From contig NZ_LMUM01000024.1 in assembly GCF_009765985.1 (NCBI RefSeq), forward strand, positions 1 through 64,000: 64,000 nt of DNA, given 5' to 3'. Both the position numbers and the translations under genes were made by a program. Of this stretch, positions 53,316-64,000 are shown piece by piece; positions within the stretch are counted from its first letter, which is position 1; every line of letters begins with the position of its first letter. Under the pieces are notes generated by a model that saw only the letters and a list, made by a program, of their open reading frames with translations, made no database searches and was not told the DNA's origin. Source of the DNA: Acidobacterium sp. S8 (GTDB lineage Bacteria; Acidobacteriota; Terriglobia; Terriglobales; Acidobacteriaceae).

Positions 53316-55111
53316 GGAAATCTCCGCCCGGATTTGACAACTCCAAACAGCTGGAATCGCAGTTCAGAGGCTCTTCGTTATCGACGCGCCGCGAATTTCT
53401 TCGGCTTGCTGGATGCGGTCTGGCCCTGCAGGCTGCAACGAAGGCTAGTATGGGCTTGCCGGTCCTGTCACTGCAGAATGCGGGACCATCACCGCTCGGA
53501 TACTCCATCCAGGATGTCGCTCGCGAGGCGCGCCTGGATTTTCTGCAGGTGTGCGGCGGCGACACCAGCAAGAAATACATTCTCGAGACTACCGGTTCGG
53601 GAGTGGCATTTATCGACTACGACAACGATGGATGGCTGGATATCTTTCTTGTGAACGGAACTCGCATGGAAGGGTTTCCGCCAGGCCAAAGCCCCACCAG
53701 CAAACTCTTCCACAACAACCGCGACGGTACTTTTACCGATGTCACGGCGAAGGCCGGATTGACGCACTCGGGCTGGGGCCAGGGCGTGTGCATCGGCGAC
53801 TACGATAACGACGGCTTCGACGATATTTTCGTTACCTACTGGGGCGAGGATCTGCTTTACCACAACAATGGCGACGGCACCTTTACGGAAATAGGCCGCA
53901 AGGCGAAGGTTGCCGGAGATGGAACTCGATGGAGCACCGGCTGCGCCTTTGTCGACTACGATCGCGACGGGAAACTCGATCTCTTCGTGACCCACTATGT
54001 GAACTTCTCCATGCAGAACGCAAAGGATCCAGGCAGCAACCCCTATTGCGTCTATCGCGGCCTTGCCATCAATTGCGGCCCGCGCGGTCTGCAGGGCGAA
54101 ACCAGCACGCTTTACCACAACAATGGTGACGGCACATTCACTGATGTCTCCGCGTCGTCCGGTATTCTCAAGCCGAGCGGATATTTCGGCTTGGGGGTGC
54201 TGGTGGCCGACTACGACAACGACGGTTGGCCCGATATCTATGTGGCCAGCGACTCTACGCCGAGCCTGCTGTTTATGAATAATCATGATGGCACCTTTCG
54301 CGAAGATGGGACGCTTCGTGGCGTAGCGTTCAGCCAAGATGGCATGGAGCAGGCTGGCATGGGGGTGAGCACGGCCGACTACGATCACAACGGATGGCTG
54401 GATATCCTCAAGACTAACTTCTCAGACGAAGTAGTGAACCTCTACCACAACGACGGCAAAGCAGTGTTCACGAATGTTTCCGAAGCATCTGGTCTCAGCG
54501 CTCGCACTCATTACGTGGGCTGGGGATGCGGCTTTTTCGATCCCGACAACGATGGATATGCGGACGTACTGTATGTCAACGGCCATGTTTATCCGGAGTT
54601 GGAGCGAATCCACACGGATACAACCTATCGGGAGCCCAGGGTCCTTTACAGAAATCTTCGCGACGGAAAATTCGAAGACGTTTCGCAGCTGGCAGGGGCA
54701 GCCATCACCACTCCTTCAACAGGCCGCGGTTGCGCGTTCGGGGACTTCAACAATGACGGCTGGGTCGATGTCGTTGTCAACAACCAGAATGCCGGCCCAT
54801 CTCTGCTCAAGACCACAGGGCAGAACGGCAATCATTGGATCAACATCAAATTGGTGGGCGTAAAGTCGAATCGCAGTGCGATCGGCGCGCGAGTGAAGTG
54901 TGTGGCCGGGCAGCTTTCCCAGATCGACGAAGTACGTAGCGGCGGCAGTTACATTTCACAGAGTGATCTCCGCATTCATTTCGGACTGGGCAAAAACAAA
55001 GTGATCGATCGATTGGAGATTCAATGGCCCAGTGGGACCATCGATCAATTGCGTAGTGTGGCTGCCGATCAATTCATCCGCATCCAGGAGGGGGAAAGCT
55101 CACGACGCTGA
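53312..55111 (+). CDS. CRTAC1-like FG-GAP/ASPIC-UnbV protein, Tat-exported (first copy)
   Basis: A 599-residue protein. The N-terminal twin-arginine signal is STRREFLRLAG followed by a hydrophobic stretch. From about residue 80 come at least six FG-GAP/VCBS calcium-type blades with the recurring FxDYDNDGWLDIFL pattern, alternating with LYHNNGDGTFT (beta-propeller). The C-terminal ASPIC/UnbV domain spans about residues 520-590 (NRSAIGARVKCVAG, EVRSGGSYISQSDLRIHFGLG, IQWPSG). Such proteins are exported and calcium-stabilised; roles in surface adhesion or glycan binding are suspected, not proven. The GTG start overlaps the preceding TPR gene. It is paralogous to the protein at 56944. Confidence 0.9.
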   Translation: MRKSPPGFDNSKQLESQFRGSSLSTRREFLRLAGCGLALQAATKASMGLPVLSLQNAGPSPLGYSIQDVAREARLDFLQVCGGDTSKKYILETTGSGVAFIDYDNDGWLDIFLVNGTRMEGFPPGQSPTSKLFHNNRDGTFTDVTAKAGLTHSGWGQGVCIGDYDNDGFDDIFVTYWGEDLLYHNNGDGTFTEIGRKAKVAGDGTRWSTGCAFVDYDRDGKLDLFVTHYVNFSMQNAKDPGSNPYCVYRGLAINCGPRGLQGETSTLYHNNGDGTFTDVSASSGILKPSGYFGLGVLVADYDNDGWPDIYVASDSTPSLLFMNNHDGTFREDGTLRGVAFSQDGMEQAGMGVSTADYDHNGWLDILKTNFSDEVVNLYHNDGKAVFTNVSEASGLSARTHYVGWGCGFFDPDNDGYADVLYVNGHVYPELERIHTDTTYREPRVLYRNLRDGKFEDVSQLAGAAITTPSTGRGCAFGDFNNDGWVDVVVNNQNAGPSLLKTTGQNGNHWINIKLVGVKSNRSAIGARVKCVAGQLSQIDEVRSGGSYISQSDLRIHFGLGKNKVIDRLEIQWPSGTIDQLRSVAADQFIRIQEGESSRR

Positions 55112-55136
55112 AGCCAGCGGTCTGAGCAATAATTCC

Positions 55137-56909
55137 ATGCGCGGGGAATTCACCAATGCACCGCCGGACAGCACTCGCTCCCTTTTAATGAGACGGGCGT
55201 GCGGCTTGCTGCTTGCAGCCTGCCTCTTTACTCCTATTCCCCAAAGCGTCGTAGGGCAGACTGCAGAAACGGATGGTTTGGGCCGCGTGGATGCCAACAT
55301 CGAGAATGGAATTCGGCTCTTTCGCAATCACGATGCTGCAGGAGCCAAATTGAAATTCAGTGCAGCGGTGAAGGAGAATCCCCACTCAGCGGATGCCCTC
55401 ACCTGGCGAGGCATCGCGGAAAATCAGCTGAAGGAATACTCGGAAGCTGAGCGGGACTTTGAGGCCGCGTTGCACATCAATCCCGACGAGATGTCGGCTC
55501 ATTACAATCTCGCCCTGAGTCTGATCCGCCTGCAGAAAACAGACGAAGCCATTGAGCAGTTGCGCATCGTCACCAGTGCCCACCCCGGGGTCGTTGAGCC
55601 GGAGTACAACCTGGCAATTCTCCTGGAAGGAAAGAACGCGACAGCCGACGCGGTCGAGCATCTGAAGGCGGCCTACCAGACACAACCCGGCGACACCGGT
55701 GTGGCGCAGCACCTCTTGATTGATCTGCTTGCCCTGGGCAGGGCGGATGAGGCGCAGCCCATCCTGGAGCAGTTCCGCTCTTCGGCTCCGGCCGACCTGC
55801 AGGAGCAGGTAGGCACAGCATTGATCGAGGCCAGGCAATTTCCGCAGGCCGTGTTTTTGCTTGAGAGCACGCAGCCTGAAATGCAGGCAGGCAGTAAAGT
55901 GAGTTTGCTGCTGGCGCGAGCCTATATCGGTGCGCAACAGTACACGAAAGCGATCGCTCTGGCCCAGCCGTCAGAGACTATCGATCGCACAGGAGAAAGC
56001 GCGTATCTGCTCGGCCTGGCATACTCGGGCGCAGGAATGATGCCGGAAGCAAAGAGCGCTTTTGCGCAGGCGGTACTTGCGAACCCTCGGAACGGTGCAG
56101 CTCAATATCATCTGGGTATGATTCAGTCCGCGGGTCCGGAACAGCCGGAAGAGGCAATTCATCATCTGCGCGAGGCAGTGCGACTTGAACCGGTTAACAT
56201 GGTTTATGCGATCGGGCTGAGCCGTGTCCTGCTCCAGCAGGATCATCCGGAGGATGCAAAGATCTTATTGCAACGACTTCACCCGGCTAACACTGAAGCA
56301 GCAGAACGCGATCTGCTGCTGGGAATTGCGCAGATAAGCACAAGCGGTGTGAGTGAGGCCGCTCCGATTCTGGAGCGCGCAGTTGCGGAAGATTCTTCCC
56401 TGCCGCTCCCTCACAATATCCTTGGCTTTTGTTACTTCTATCAGGGGGATTACGCGAGGGCAGCCCAGGCTTACCAAAAGGCTTCCGACATGCGTCCGGA
56501 CGTCAGGATCTTTGCCCATGACGCGGCGATAGCATTTGAGCGGTCCAATAGCAGCGGTCAGGCTCTCATCTATGCGATGAGAGCTGCAGCGCTTCCCTCC
56601 ACGAGCGGTGAAGATCATGCCCTCGTTGGCAAACTCCTCGCAAAAGCGGGCCGCAAAGACGATGCGATTCGCGAATTGAAACAAGCCGCACTGATGAGCC
56701 CCGACATGGACGAACCATATTACCTGCTCGCTCACACGTTCATGCAGATGGGAGATATGGAGCAGGCAACGCAATGGAATACGAAGCTGACAGAGCTAAA
56801 ACGGAAGCATGATCGCGGCTACGCAGCCCGAAAGAGCTCCACATCGATAACATCCTCGACGCTGCTGAAAGGGGCACCGATGAACAGCTCTGAGACGGAT
56901 GCGCCGTGA
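55137..56909 (+). CDS. Exported tetratricopeptide repeat protein (second TPR/CRTAC1 pair)
   Basis: A 590-residue protein with a signal peptide (MRRACGLLLAACLFTPIPQSVVG from residue 18) and TPR repeats through to about residue 560. Clear repeats are EYSEAERDFEAALHINPDEM, KTDEAIEQLRIVTSAHPGVV, PEEAIHHLREAVRLEPVNM and DYARAAQAYQKASDMRPDV. The start is uncertain: ATG at 55137 or 55188, the latter placing the signal peptide first. Neither has a good Shine-Dalgarno. An open frame extends upstream into the preceding gene and is unlikely to be translated. It is followed 34 bases later by the second CRTAC1-like gene, repeating the pair organisation. Confidence 0.82.
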   Translation: MRGEFTNAPPDSTRSLLMRRACGLLLAACLFTPIPQSVVGQTAETDGLGRVDANIENGIRLFRNHDAAGAKLKFSAAVKENPHSADALTWRGIAENQLKEYSEAERDFEAALHINPDEMSAHYNLALSLIRLQKTDEAIEQLRIVTSAHPGVVEPEYNLAILLEGKNATADAVEHLKAAYQTQPGDTGVAQHLLIDLLALGRADEAQPILEQFRSSAPADLQEQVGTALIEARQFPQAVFLLESTQPEMQAGSKVSLLLARAYIGAQQYTKAIALAQPSETIDRTGESAYLLGLAYSGAGMMPEAKSAFAQAVLANPRNGAAQYHLGMIQSAGPEQPEEAIHHLREAVRLEPVNMVYAIGLSRVLLQQDHPEDAKILLQRLHPANTEAAERDLLLGIAQISTSGVSEAAPILERAVAEDSSLPLPHNILGFCYFYQGDYARAAQAYQKASDMRPDVRIFAHDAAIAFERSNSSGQALIYAMRAAALPSTSGEDHALVGKLLAKAGRKDDAIRELKQAALMSPDMDEPYYLLAHTFMQMGDMEQATQWNTKLTELKRKHDRGYAARKSSTSITSSTLLKGAPMNSSETDAP

Positions 56910-56943
56910 GCCTCGCTCCCAAGCCAACGAAGGATGATCGCGG

Positions 56944-58731
<1,788 letters not shown>

Positions 58732-59073
58732 CGCAGTTACGTGGCCGAATCGCAGAGACCGGCTCGCCTGCCAATCGATCGCGCAACGTCTGTTTACTGG
58801 AGCCGAAGTCCGCAGATTGCTGAGGCATGCGGTGCAAGGGTGACGTCGGGCCTCGCAGGCGCGGTCTTCATACGGCCGGACCAGAGATCGCGAGCGCTTG
58901 CAGGCTCCGGGAGAAGCCCTCGGGCGACCGGAAATTACGTATCCCACTCTAACGCGGCTTTCACGGCAAACGTTTTCTCTGATATCCTTGACCGGCCTTA
59001 AAGAACACTTCTGCATAAGTCGATACCTCGCCGGACAGTGCCTCACCCGTCGTAAGGAATCTCGGAGGAAATC
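58732..59073. other. Intergenic region before the GH97 gene
   Basis: 342 bases. A short frame at 58741-59001 has no recognisable family, no signal and no Shine-Dalgarno, and its codon use is atypical; it is probably not coding. The last 12 bases hold the GGAGG of the GH97 gene. No clear promoter pair or hairpin was found. Confidence 0.5.
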
Positions 59074-61101
59074 ATGCCGTTGAACCGACCGATTATAAGC
59101 CGTGTAAGCCTTCATTGTGTGCAGTGTGGGCAAGCGGTGAGAGCATTAAGACAGCGTGTTCCTCCGCTGCTGGCACTGGCTTTTGTTATTTTCCTCCTGG
59201 CACCTCGCGAGGCGATCGGTCAGTCAAAGCAGCAATGGAGCCTTCAGTCGCCTGACGGAAACATCCAGGTGGAGGTTCAGCGCTCGCCCCTTGGCTACTC
59301 GGTTACATATAACGGACAACCGGTCATTGAGAATTCACCACTGGGACTCGAGTTCAAAGACCAGCCCCCCTTTGGAGAGCTGAAGCTCGTCAACGATCAG
59401 CATCATGAAGTAGATCTAACGACTGTTCCGGTGTGGGGGAAATCGAGTTCTATCCGCAACCACTATCGCGAAATGACTCTATCGTTTGAGGAACAAGCCA
59501 ACCCGGGGCGGAAGCTTGATGTGATATTCCGAGCCTATGCAGATGGCGTTGCCTTCCGCTATTCCTTGCCTGCCTCGTCCCGTACAGAAAAATTTGTGGT
59601 GACGAAGGAGCAGACCGCCTTTCGCTTTCCCAGCGACCCTACTGTTTGGGCAACCATCTACGCCTCTTTCCATAACTCGTACGAAGGTCATTTTCCACGC
59701 GAGCGCATATCGGATCTCCCTGAATCCGCGATTATCGGACTTCCCCTGCTTGCACAAGTGCAGCCGAGTCTCTATGTCGCGATTACCGAGGCGGACCTCA
59801 CCGACTGGGCAGGCATGTCCCTGAAGTCGAGCAGGGGAGACCTGGTCGCCAATCTTTCCCCGCGGCTTGATGGCAATGGCCTCGTCGTCGGCACTACTCC
59901 GCATGCCTCTCCCTGGCGCGTCCTGATGCTGGGGACCACTCCGGGCGCTTTGATTGAGTCCAATATCATCGAGAACCTGAATCCACCGTCGGCCATCAAA
60001 GATACCTCCTGGATTCAACCCGGCATGATGGCCTGGGATCACTGGTGGAGCGGCGATGTGAAGATGGACAACGACACGATCAAGCGTTACATCAGCTTCG
60101 CCGGTGAAATGGGCTTTCCCTATCAGCTTATCGACTGGCAGTGGTACGGGCCTTTCAATCAGCCGGGCGCAGACATCACCAGGCCGGCGCCACAGCTTGA
60201 TATGCCAATGCTGCTGCAGTTCGCCAAAGATCACCATGTGCGCGAGTGGCTGTGGATACACAGCGGCGACGTGAACCGGACGCTCCAGGCGGGCAAGCTC
60301 GACGATGCCTTTGCAACCTACGAACGTTGGGGCATTGCCGGCGTCAAGATCGACTTCATGGATAGCGATGACCAGGATATGGTGAACTGGTACCGTCACA
60401 TCGTGGAGCTCGCAGCCGCTCACCACCTGATGGTTGACTTTCACGGCGCGTTCAAGCCTACCGGGCTTCGCGTCACCTATCCTAACCTCCTTACTCGCGA
60501 AGGCGTCGAAGGCAACGAATACAACAAGTTCACCAACCGCGTTACTCCCACCCACAAGTTGACCATACCTTTCACTCGCATGCTCGCCGGGCCCATGGAC
60601 TACACCCCGGGTGGCTTCCTCAATCGCAGCCCCGCGGAATGGAAACAGACCACGCCGACGGAGGTGATGGGCAGCCGTGCCCAGGAGCTTGCTCTCTTCA
60701 TCGTGTACTGGAGTCCGCTCACGTGTGTTACAGACGATCCTGAGCAATACCGCAACCAGCCGGGACTTGAGTTTCTGCGCGTGGTTCCTACCGTCTGGGA
60801 CGAGACAAAGGTTCTGGACGGCGTTGTAGGGGAGCACATCGTCGTCGCTCGCCGGAAAGGAGATAAATGGTTTATAGGCGCAATGACCGGCGATCAGGTC
60901 TATAACTATCAGTTGCCGCTCAGCTTCCTCGGCAATGGGACTTATACCGCGCACCTTTTCACCGATCCTGAAGACCCGGGCGTTAGTTACGAAGCTCTCA
61001 GCCAGAGCGATCGCACAGTCACATCGAAAGATACCTTGGCGCTTCACATGCGCCCGGCTGGAGGTGCGGCGCTTTATTTCGAACTTGTAAAGGGCAACTA
61101 G
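59074..61101 (+). CDS. Secreted glycoside hydrolase family 97, retaining alpha-galactosidase type
   Basis: A 675-residue enzyme with a long basic N-region and signal peptide (hydrophobic LLALAFVIFLLAPREAIG, ending about residue 49). The N-terminal beta-supersandwich domain covers about 52-310. The (beta/alpha)8 domain runs about 312-590 (AWDHWWSGDVKMDNDTIKRYI, DWQWYGPF), and the C-terminal beta domain follows. In retaining GH97 members the nucleophile is an aspartate in a K-x-D-F-M context; here GVKIDFMDSD places Asp427 there. Glu476 in LTREGVEGNEYN is the acid/base candidate. Inverting (SusB-type) members lack this aspartate. GGAGG lies 6 bases before the ATG. It is followed by a GH27 gene, which supports alpha-galactoside hydrolysis. 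Confidence 0.9.
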   Translation: MPLNRPIISRVSLHCVQCGQAVRALRQRVPPLLALAFVIFLLAPREAIGQSKQQWSLQSPDGNIQVEVQRSPLGYSVTYNGQPVIENSPLGLEFKDQPPFGELKLVNDQHHEVDLTTVPVWGKSSSIRNHYREMTLSFEEQANPGRKLDVIFRAYADGVAFRYSLPASSRTEKFVVTKEQTAFRFPSDPTVWATIYASFHNSYEGHFPRERISDLPESAIIGLPLLAQVQPSLYVAITEADLTDWAGMSLKSSRGDLVANLSPRLDGNGLVVGTTPHASPWRVLMLGTTPGALIESNIIENLNPPSAIKDTSWIQPGMMAWDHWWSGDVKMDNDTIKRYISFAGEMGFPYQLIDWQWYGPFNQPGADITRPAPQLDMPMLLQFAKDHHVREWLWIHSGDVNRTLQAGKLDDAFATYERWGIAGVKIDFMDSDDQDMVNWYRHIVELAAAHHLMVDFHGAFKPTGLRVTYPNLLTREGVEGNEYNKFTNRVTPTHKLTIPFTRMLAGPMDYTPGGFLNRSPAEWKQTTPTEVMGSRAQELALFIVYWSPLTCVTDDPEQYRNQPGLEFLRVVPTVWDETKVLDGVVGEHIVVARRKGDKWFIGAMTGDQVYNYQLPLSFLGNGTYTAHLFTDPEDPGVSYEALSQSDRTVTSKDTLALHMRPAGGAALYFELVKGN

Positions 61102-61188
61102 AGAGGTTACTTCCCAGCGGCGTGACGGTTATATAGACAGGGTAGAAACACGCGATTAGGATCGGTGAGCCGGCGAAAGTGCTATCAC

Positions 61189-61213
61189 TTGGCGGCATAG
61201 CAGGTGCCGCCAA
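61189..61213. promoter_or_regulatory. Perfect inverted repeat between GH97 and GH27
   Basis: TTGGCGGCA (61189-61197) and TGCCGCCAA (61205-61213) are exact inverse copies around a 7-base centre, 54 bases before the GH27 start. It could be an operator or a hairpin that separates the two glycosidase messages. No T-run follows. Confidence 0.5.
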
Positions 61214-61266
61214 TGGGCGAGGCTAGGCTCAGCTTGAATTGGATCTAATAAAATGGAGGATTTGTG

Positions 61267-62904
61267 ATGAATTGCTCTGTCAGGAAAGCGTTTACTCGCT
61301 GGCTATCCATCGTGCTGCTTTTCATATTCCTGAGCGCGGGTTATGCTCCGGCGCAAACGACCCAGGCTCCACTTGCGAAGATCCCCCTGCTGCCGCTGGC
61401 GTGGTCCTCTTGGAACAGCTTCTCGAATACCATCCACTCCGATATCGCAATGCAACAGGCACGTGCCATGGTCTCCACCGGGCTGCAAAAGGCTGGCTAT
61501 GAATACATCAATATCGATGAAGGCTGGTGGCTGGGCGATCGCGATGCCGAGGGCAACATTGTGGTCGATCCAAAACGATGGCCTGCCATAGCTCTGGGCG
61601 ACAAGCCGGGAGACATGGCGAATATCGTGCGCTATATTCATTCGCTGGGTTTGAAGGCGGGGATTTATACCGACGCAGGCAAGGATGGATGCTCGATGTA
61701 TCCGGATATCGGTCCCGCCTACGCCAACGTAGGAAGCGAAGGGCACTACGAGCAGGACTTCCTGCAGTTTGCGAAGTGGGGCTTCGATTATGTCAAGGTC
61801 GACTGGTGTGGCGGAGATAAGGAAAATCTGAGTGCCGATCTGCAATACGGAGAAATCGCCCGCGCCATCGCTCGCGCCGAACAAATCACCGGGAAGCGGC
61901 TGTATTACTCGATCTGCAATTGGGGGAAGCAAAGCCCGTGGACGTGGGGCCCGGGCGTCGGAGGTTCGATCCAGGATATCTGGCGCGTGAGTGACGACAT
62001 TGTTGCTCCGGTCGTTGCGAGCGGCCCTCACAACGAACGCAAAGTGGCGTTCGACAAGATGATGCGAAACTTCGACCAGGGAATTCATCCCGCGGCGCAG
62101 CACACCGGCTACTACAACGATCCTGACATGATGGTCTTGGGAATGCCAGGAATGAACACCGAGCAGAACCGTCTGCACATGTCTTTGTGGGTCGTATCCG
62201 GCGCGCCGTTGATCATTGGCGCAGACCTAACCAAACTGGATGCGGAGACTCTGGATACCTTGCGTAATCCGGATGCGATTGCCATCGATCAGGATCCGCT
62301 CGGTCTGCAGTGCATTAAAGTAAAGGACCTATCGCCAGGTCTGGAGATATGGTCGAAGTTCTTGTCTACGCCAGGATCGCGCGCGGTTCTCCTTCTGAAT
62401 CGCAGCTACTTCCCTGCGCCTATGTCGGTGGACTGGACGGATCTGGGCCTGAAGGGCAGCCCCGCTAATGTCCACGACGTCTGGGCGAATAAGGATGCGG
62501 GGGCCGACAAGGATTCGCTCAAAGCGACGGTTCCTGCGCAGGATGCCATCCTGCTCGTCGTTCGTGGCAGTGAGGGCGGCTTCGCGCACTACTTGCCGAT
62601 CTCGGCAGCAAGCGGCGAAGCGAAAGCCATCACCTCTCCTCAGACTGTCTTCGGCAATGTTTCCCAAGTACCCTCGCCATTTGCTCAGATAAGGATCGTG
62701 TATGCAAACGAGACGCGGAGTACCGAGGTAGTCGGCCTTTACGTCAACGGAGAGACAGGAACACGAGTCGCATTTCCGCCTACAAAAGGAGCGGCGTCGG
62801 TTTGGATTCAGGCCAGGCTCGATCGCCAGGGTGACATGAATAAGCTCACCTTTGATACCTCGTCCCTATCCGGATTGAAGATCGAATCGATCGATGTTTA
62901 TTAA
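61267..62904 (+). CDS. Secreted glycoside hydrolase family 27 alpha-galactosidase
   Basis: A 545-residue exported enzyme (signal peptide about residues 1-29, ending APAQ). The GH27 (beta/alpha)8 domain begins LAWSSWNSFSNTIHSD and INIDEGWWLGDRD. The nucleophile is Asp179 in DYVKVDWCGGDKENL, and the acid/base is Asp244 in IWRVSDDI. The segment GYYNDPDMMVLGMPGMNTEQNRLHMSLW and the C-terminal beta-sandwich (about 320-430) follow the family. The final 110 residues (SGEAKAITSPQTVFG to LSGLKIESIDVY) look like an added carbohydrate-binding module of the CBM35/CBM6 type. GGAGG precedes both GTG 61264 and ATG 61267; I use the ATG. Confidence 0.92.
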   Translation: MNCSVRKAFTRWLSIVLLFIFLSAGYAPAQTTQAPLAKIPLLPLAWSSWNSFSNTIHSDIAMQQARAMVSTGLQKAGYEYINIDEGWWLGDRDAEGNIVVDPKRWPAIALGDKPGDMANIVRYIHSLGLKAGIYTDAGKDGCSMYPDIGPAYANVGSEGHYEQDFLQFAKWGFDYVKVDWCGGDKENLSADLQYGEIARAIARAEQITGKRLYYSICNWGKQSPWTWGPGVGGSIQDIWRVSDDIVAPVVASGPHNERKVAFDKMMRNFDQGIHPAAQHTGYYNDPDMMVLGMPGMNTEQNRLHMSLWVVSGAPLIIGADLTKLDAETLDTLRNPDAIAIDQDPLGLQCIKVKDLSPGLEIWSKFLSTPGSRAVLLLNRSYFPAPMSVDWTDLGLKGSPANVHDVWANKDAGADKDSLKATVPAQDAILLVVRGSEGGFAHYLPISAASGEAKAITSPQTVFGNVSQVPSPFAQIRIVYANETRSTEVVGLYVNGETGTRVAFPPTKGAASVWIQARLDRQGDMNKLTFDTSSLSGLKIESIDVY

Positions 62905-63352
62905 CTGTCGCGGTCATGGTCACTATTGAAGATGGCTTTGGCTTGCCCGATATTTTGCACCAGTGAGGAGTTAGTGTAGTGCAGTTATGAAGGGGGCCTA
63001 GAACTCGCTGCCGTTGTGGCAGAACAGTACCTTCGGCACACCGAGTTCCAGTATCAACCGATTGAGTACACGCATCACGTCCTGTCTCATGGCTGAACCG
63101 TGATTGCCATTTGGCGGTACGGATTCGCGAGTAGCAAACACGTAGCGATGAGCATGGGCGGGCTCATCTTCGGCCAGTCTGGGGTGTCTTCGTATCCGCC
63201 AACTCAAGCCCATGCAACCGCAACAGCGGTCCCCATTTCCGAGTACCGCGAAATCTTCCCCAATGCGGATCGCAACGCCCTTACAGGCTCGCGCTCAAGC
63301 ACGCTCTTATAAAGATTTCACGGATCGCACGTAAACGAGGTGATCGAGTGAA
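62905..63352. other. Degenerate mobile-element junction
   Basis: 448 bases after the GH27 gene. It contains the IS3-like scrap at 62998-63213 on the minus strand; no intact gene is present. Base and codon usage differ from the neighbouring genes. Confidence 0.5.
62998..63213 (-). pseudogene. IS3-family transposase (integrase core) fragment
   Basis: A 71-codon open stretch ending in VMRVLNRLILELGVPKVLFCHNGSEF immediately before a stop. This is the alpha-helix/beta-strand around the second catalytic aspartate of IS3-type rve integrase cores, normally F-C-D-N-G-S-E-F. Here the aspartate is a histidine, and the frame stops where the conserved region should continue, so it is dead. The N-terminal 45 residues do not match the family and may come from another fusion or frame. 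Confidence 0.6.
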
Positions 63353-63935
63353 ATGCTGACTCGCTTTCTTGAGGTACAGCTGCTTCTGGACATTCAGGAG
63401 ACGCTCTACAATGAGAAGATTCGTCCTTACGGAAAGACCAAGGGACGTACCGCGCAGGCTCCAATCGCTGAAGCACTGCTAGAAAGGTGGTGGAATGGCG
63501 AGAGGAATTCAGGAAGAAAAGCAAGGAGGTCTCGCCGGATGCGTTCGTGTTCCGAGGCCGTTTCGGTGGGCCGATGGATCCGAGTAACTTCCGCAAGCGC
63601 GTCCTGCACAAGCTGGCTGAGGAACTGGAATTGCCGAAGCTGACATCCCAGGTCATCCGGCGCACCATCGCAACGCTGGCCGAAGGTCATGTCAAGGGCG
63701 TGCAGGGCATGATGCGGTACCCTCATGTCTCGAGATGACCAACGTCTATATGCAGATCCCCCAACCAGAGGTGCAATCGACGATCGATTCAATTCATAAA
63801 GAGCTGTCGAGGAAGACTATTCCTCCGACTCCTCCGGAGCGGTTAGTGCCAGCTGTTCAGACTGTTGATGGCCCTGTGATCGCGGAGACGCTGGCGGCGT
63901 CAGCAGCACTTTCGATCAACACTGCGCGCGGATGA
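63353..63935 (+). pseudogene. Frameshifted tyrosine recombinase (phage-integrase family)
   Basis: The C-terminal catalytic part of a tyrosine recombinase in three frames. The first piece (63353 to about 63485) reads QETLYNEKIRPYGKTKGRTAQAPIAEALLE. The second (about 63487-63735) reads KEVSPDAFVF, NFRKRVLHKLAEELELP and QVIRRTIATLAEGHVKGVQGMMRY. The third (63735-63935) has the nucleophile context TNVYMQIPQPEVQSTIDSIHKEL. The second junction is explained by one missing base near 63731. The 5' part encoding the core-binding domain is absent. It is a relic of an integrated element. Confidence 0.75.
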
Positions 63936-64000
63936 GGTTGCGGTAGTGCCTGCGAAGCCAGCTCGTGGTCTGCTTTTGTAATTTGCGACAAAGATCCGAT

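Noticed and set aside
53489-54388. A 299-codon Val/Ile-rich minus-strand frame
   Set aside because: It arises from the complement of the repeated Asp/Asn/Gly codons of the FG-GAP blades; no domain and no ribosome site.
58741-59001. 86-codon frame before GH97
   Set aside because: No signal, domain, Shine-Dalgarno or coding-like bias.
59479-61047. A 522-codon open frame on the minus strand opposite GH97
   Set aside because: It is the complement of a well-supported GH97 gene, has no recognisable domain, no start context and a composition typical of antisense shadow frames.
63100-63312. 70-codon plus-strand frame in the mobile-element scrap
   Set aside because: It overlaps the IS3 fragment on the other strand and matches no family that I recognise.

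Overview
The window reads as a chromosomal segment of a moderately GC-rich acidobacterium, most likely class Terriglobia (family Acidobacteriaceae or a close relative). The evidence is the mix of families: an ADOP-type duplicated permease driven by a PadR regulator, an Oar-like TonB-dependent receptor with CRTAC1/ASPIC and TPR partners, a haem-binding/cytochrome P460 pair, a tandem ThyX-like protein, and a short-form Psd-PssA operon. The species cannot be read from the sequence alone. No rRNA, tRNA or CRISPR array was seen.

Layout. 1-7448: dcw (division and cell wall) segment, murE (5' end cut by the window edge)-murF-mraY-murD-ftsW-murG, of meso-diaminopimelate type. 7456-16754: accessory genes, namely an acetyltransferase, the PadR/ADOP unit with a clear promoter-operator, a secreted Gly/Tyr/His-rich repeat protein, a two-gene haem/P460 unit, an MhqO-MhqD-like pair, and a secreted SGNH esterase. 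16871-21871: a HAD phosphatase, then acyl-CoA dehydrogenase-meaB-mce (propionate/methylmalonyl-CoA branch) running into tsaB-rimI and a YdcH-like small protein. 22035-26624: membrane and regulatory genes (YihY, dienelactone hydrolase, XRE regulator behind a large nested palindrome, rhomboid protease, TonB-like protein).

26829-46539 is mostly housekeeping: purH, a TPR lipoprotein-like protein, dgt, a phosphatidylethanolamine operon (psd-pssA plus a catalytically degenerate Asd paralogue), DUF1223, fabG, DUF2071, tandem ThyX, recA, coaD, an antiporter, a class I aminotransferase, a GNAT, a HAD phosphatase and ychF. 46630-48145 holds a small membrane protein and a bestrophin-like channel.

48613-62904 is the most coherent accessory locus. 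It has an Oar/SusC-like TonB-dependent receptor, two consecutive TPR + Tat-exported FG-GAP/ASPIC (CRTAC1-type) pairs, and two secreted glycoside hydrolases (GH97 and GH27) that both carry the residues expected of retaining alpha-galactosidases. A promoter with an embedded perfect palindrome precedes the receptor, a long hairpin separates it from the downstream genes, and no SusD homologue is present. I read it as a glycan (probably alpha-galactoside) uptake and degradation locus in which the TPR/ASPIC pairs may take the place of SusD. The right end (about 62998-63935) is a small graveyard of mobile DNA: an IS3-type transposase scrap and a frameshifted tyrosine recombinase.
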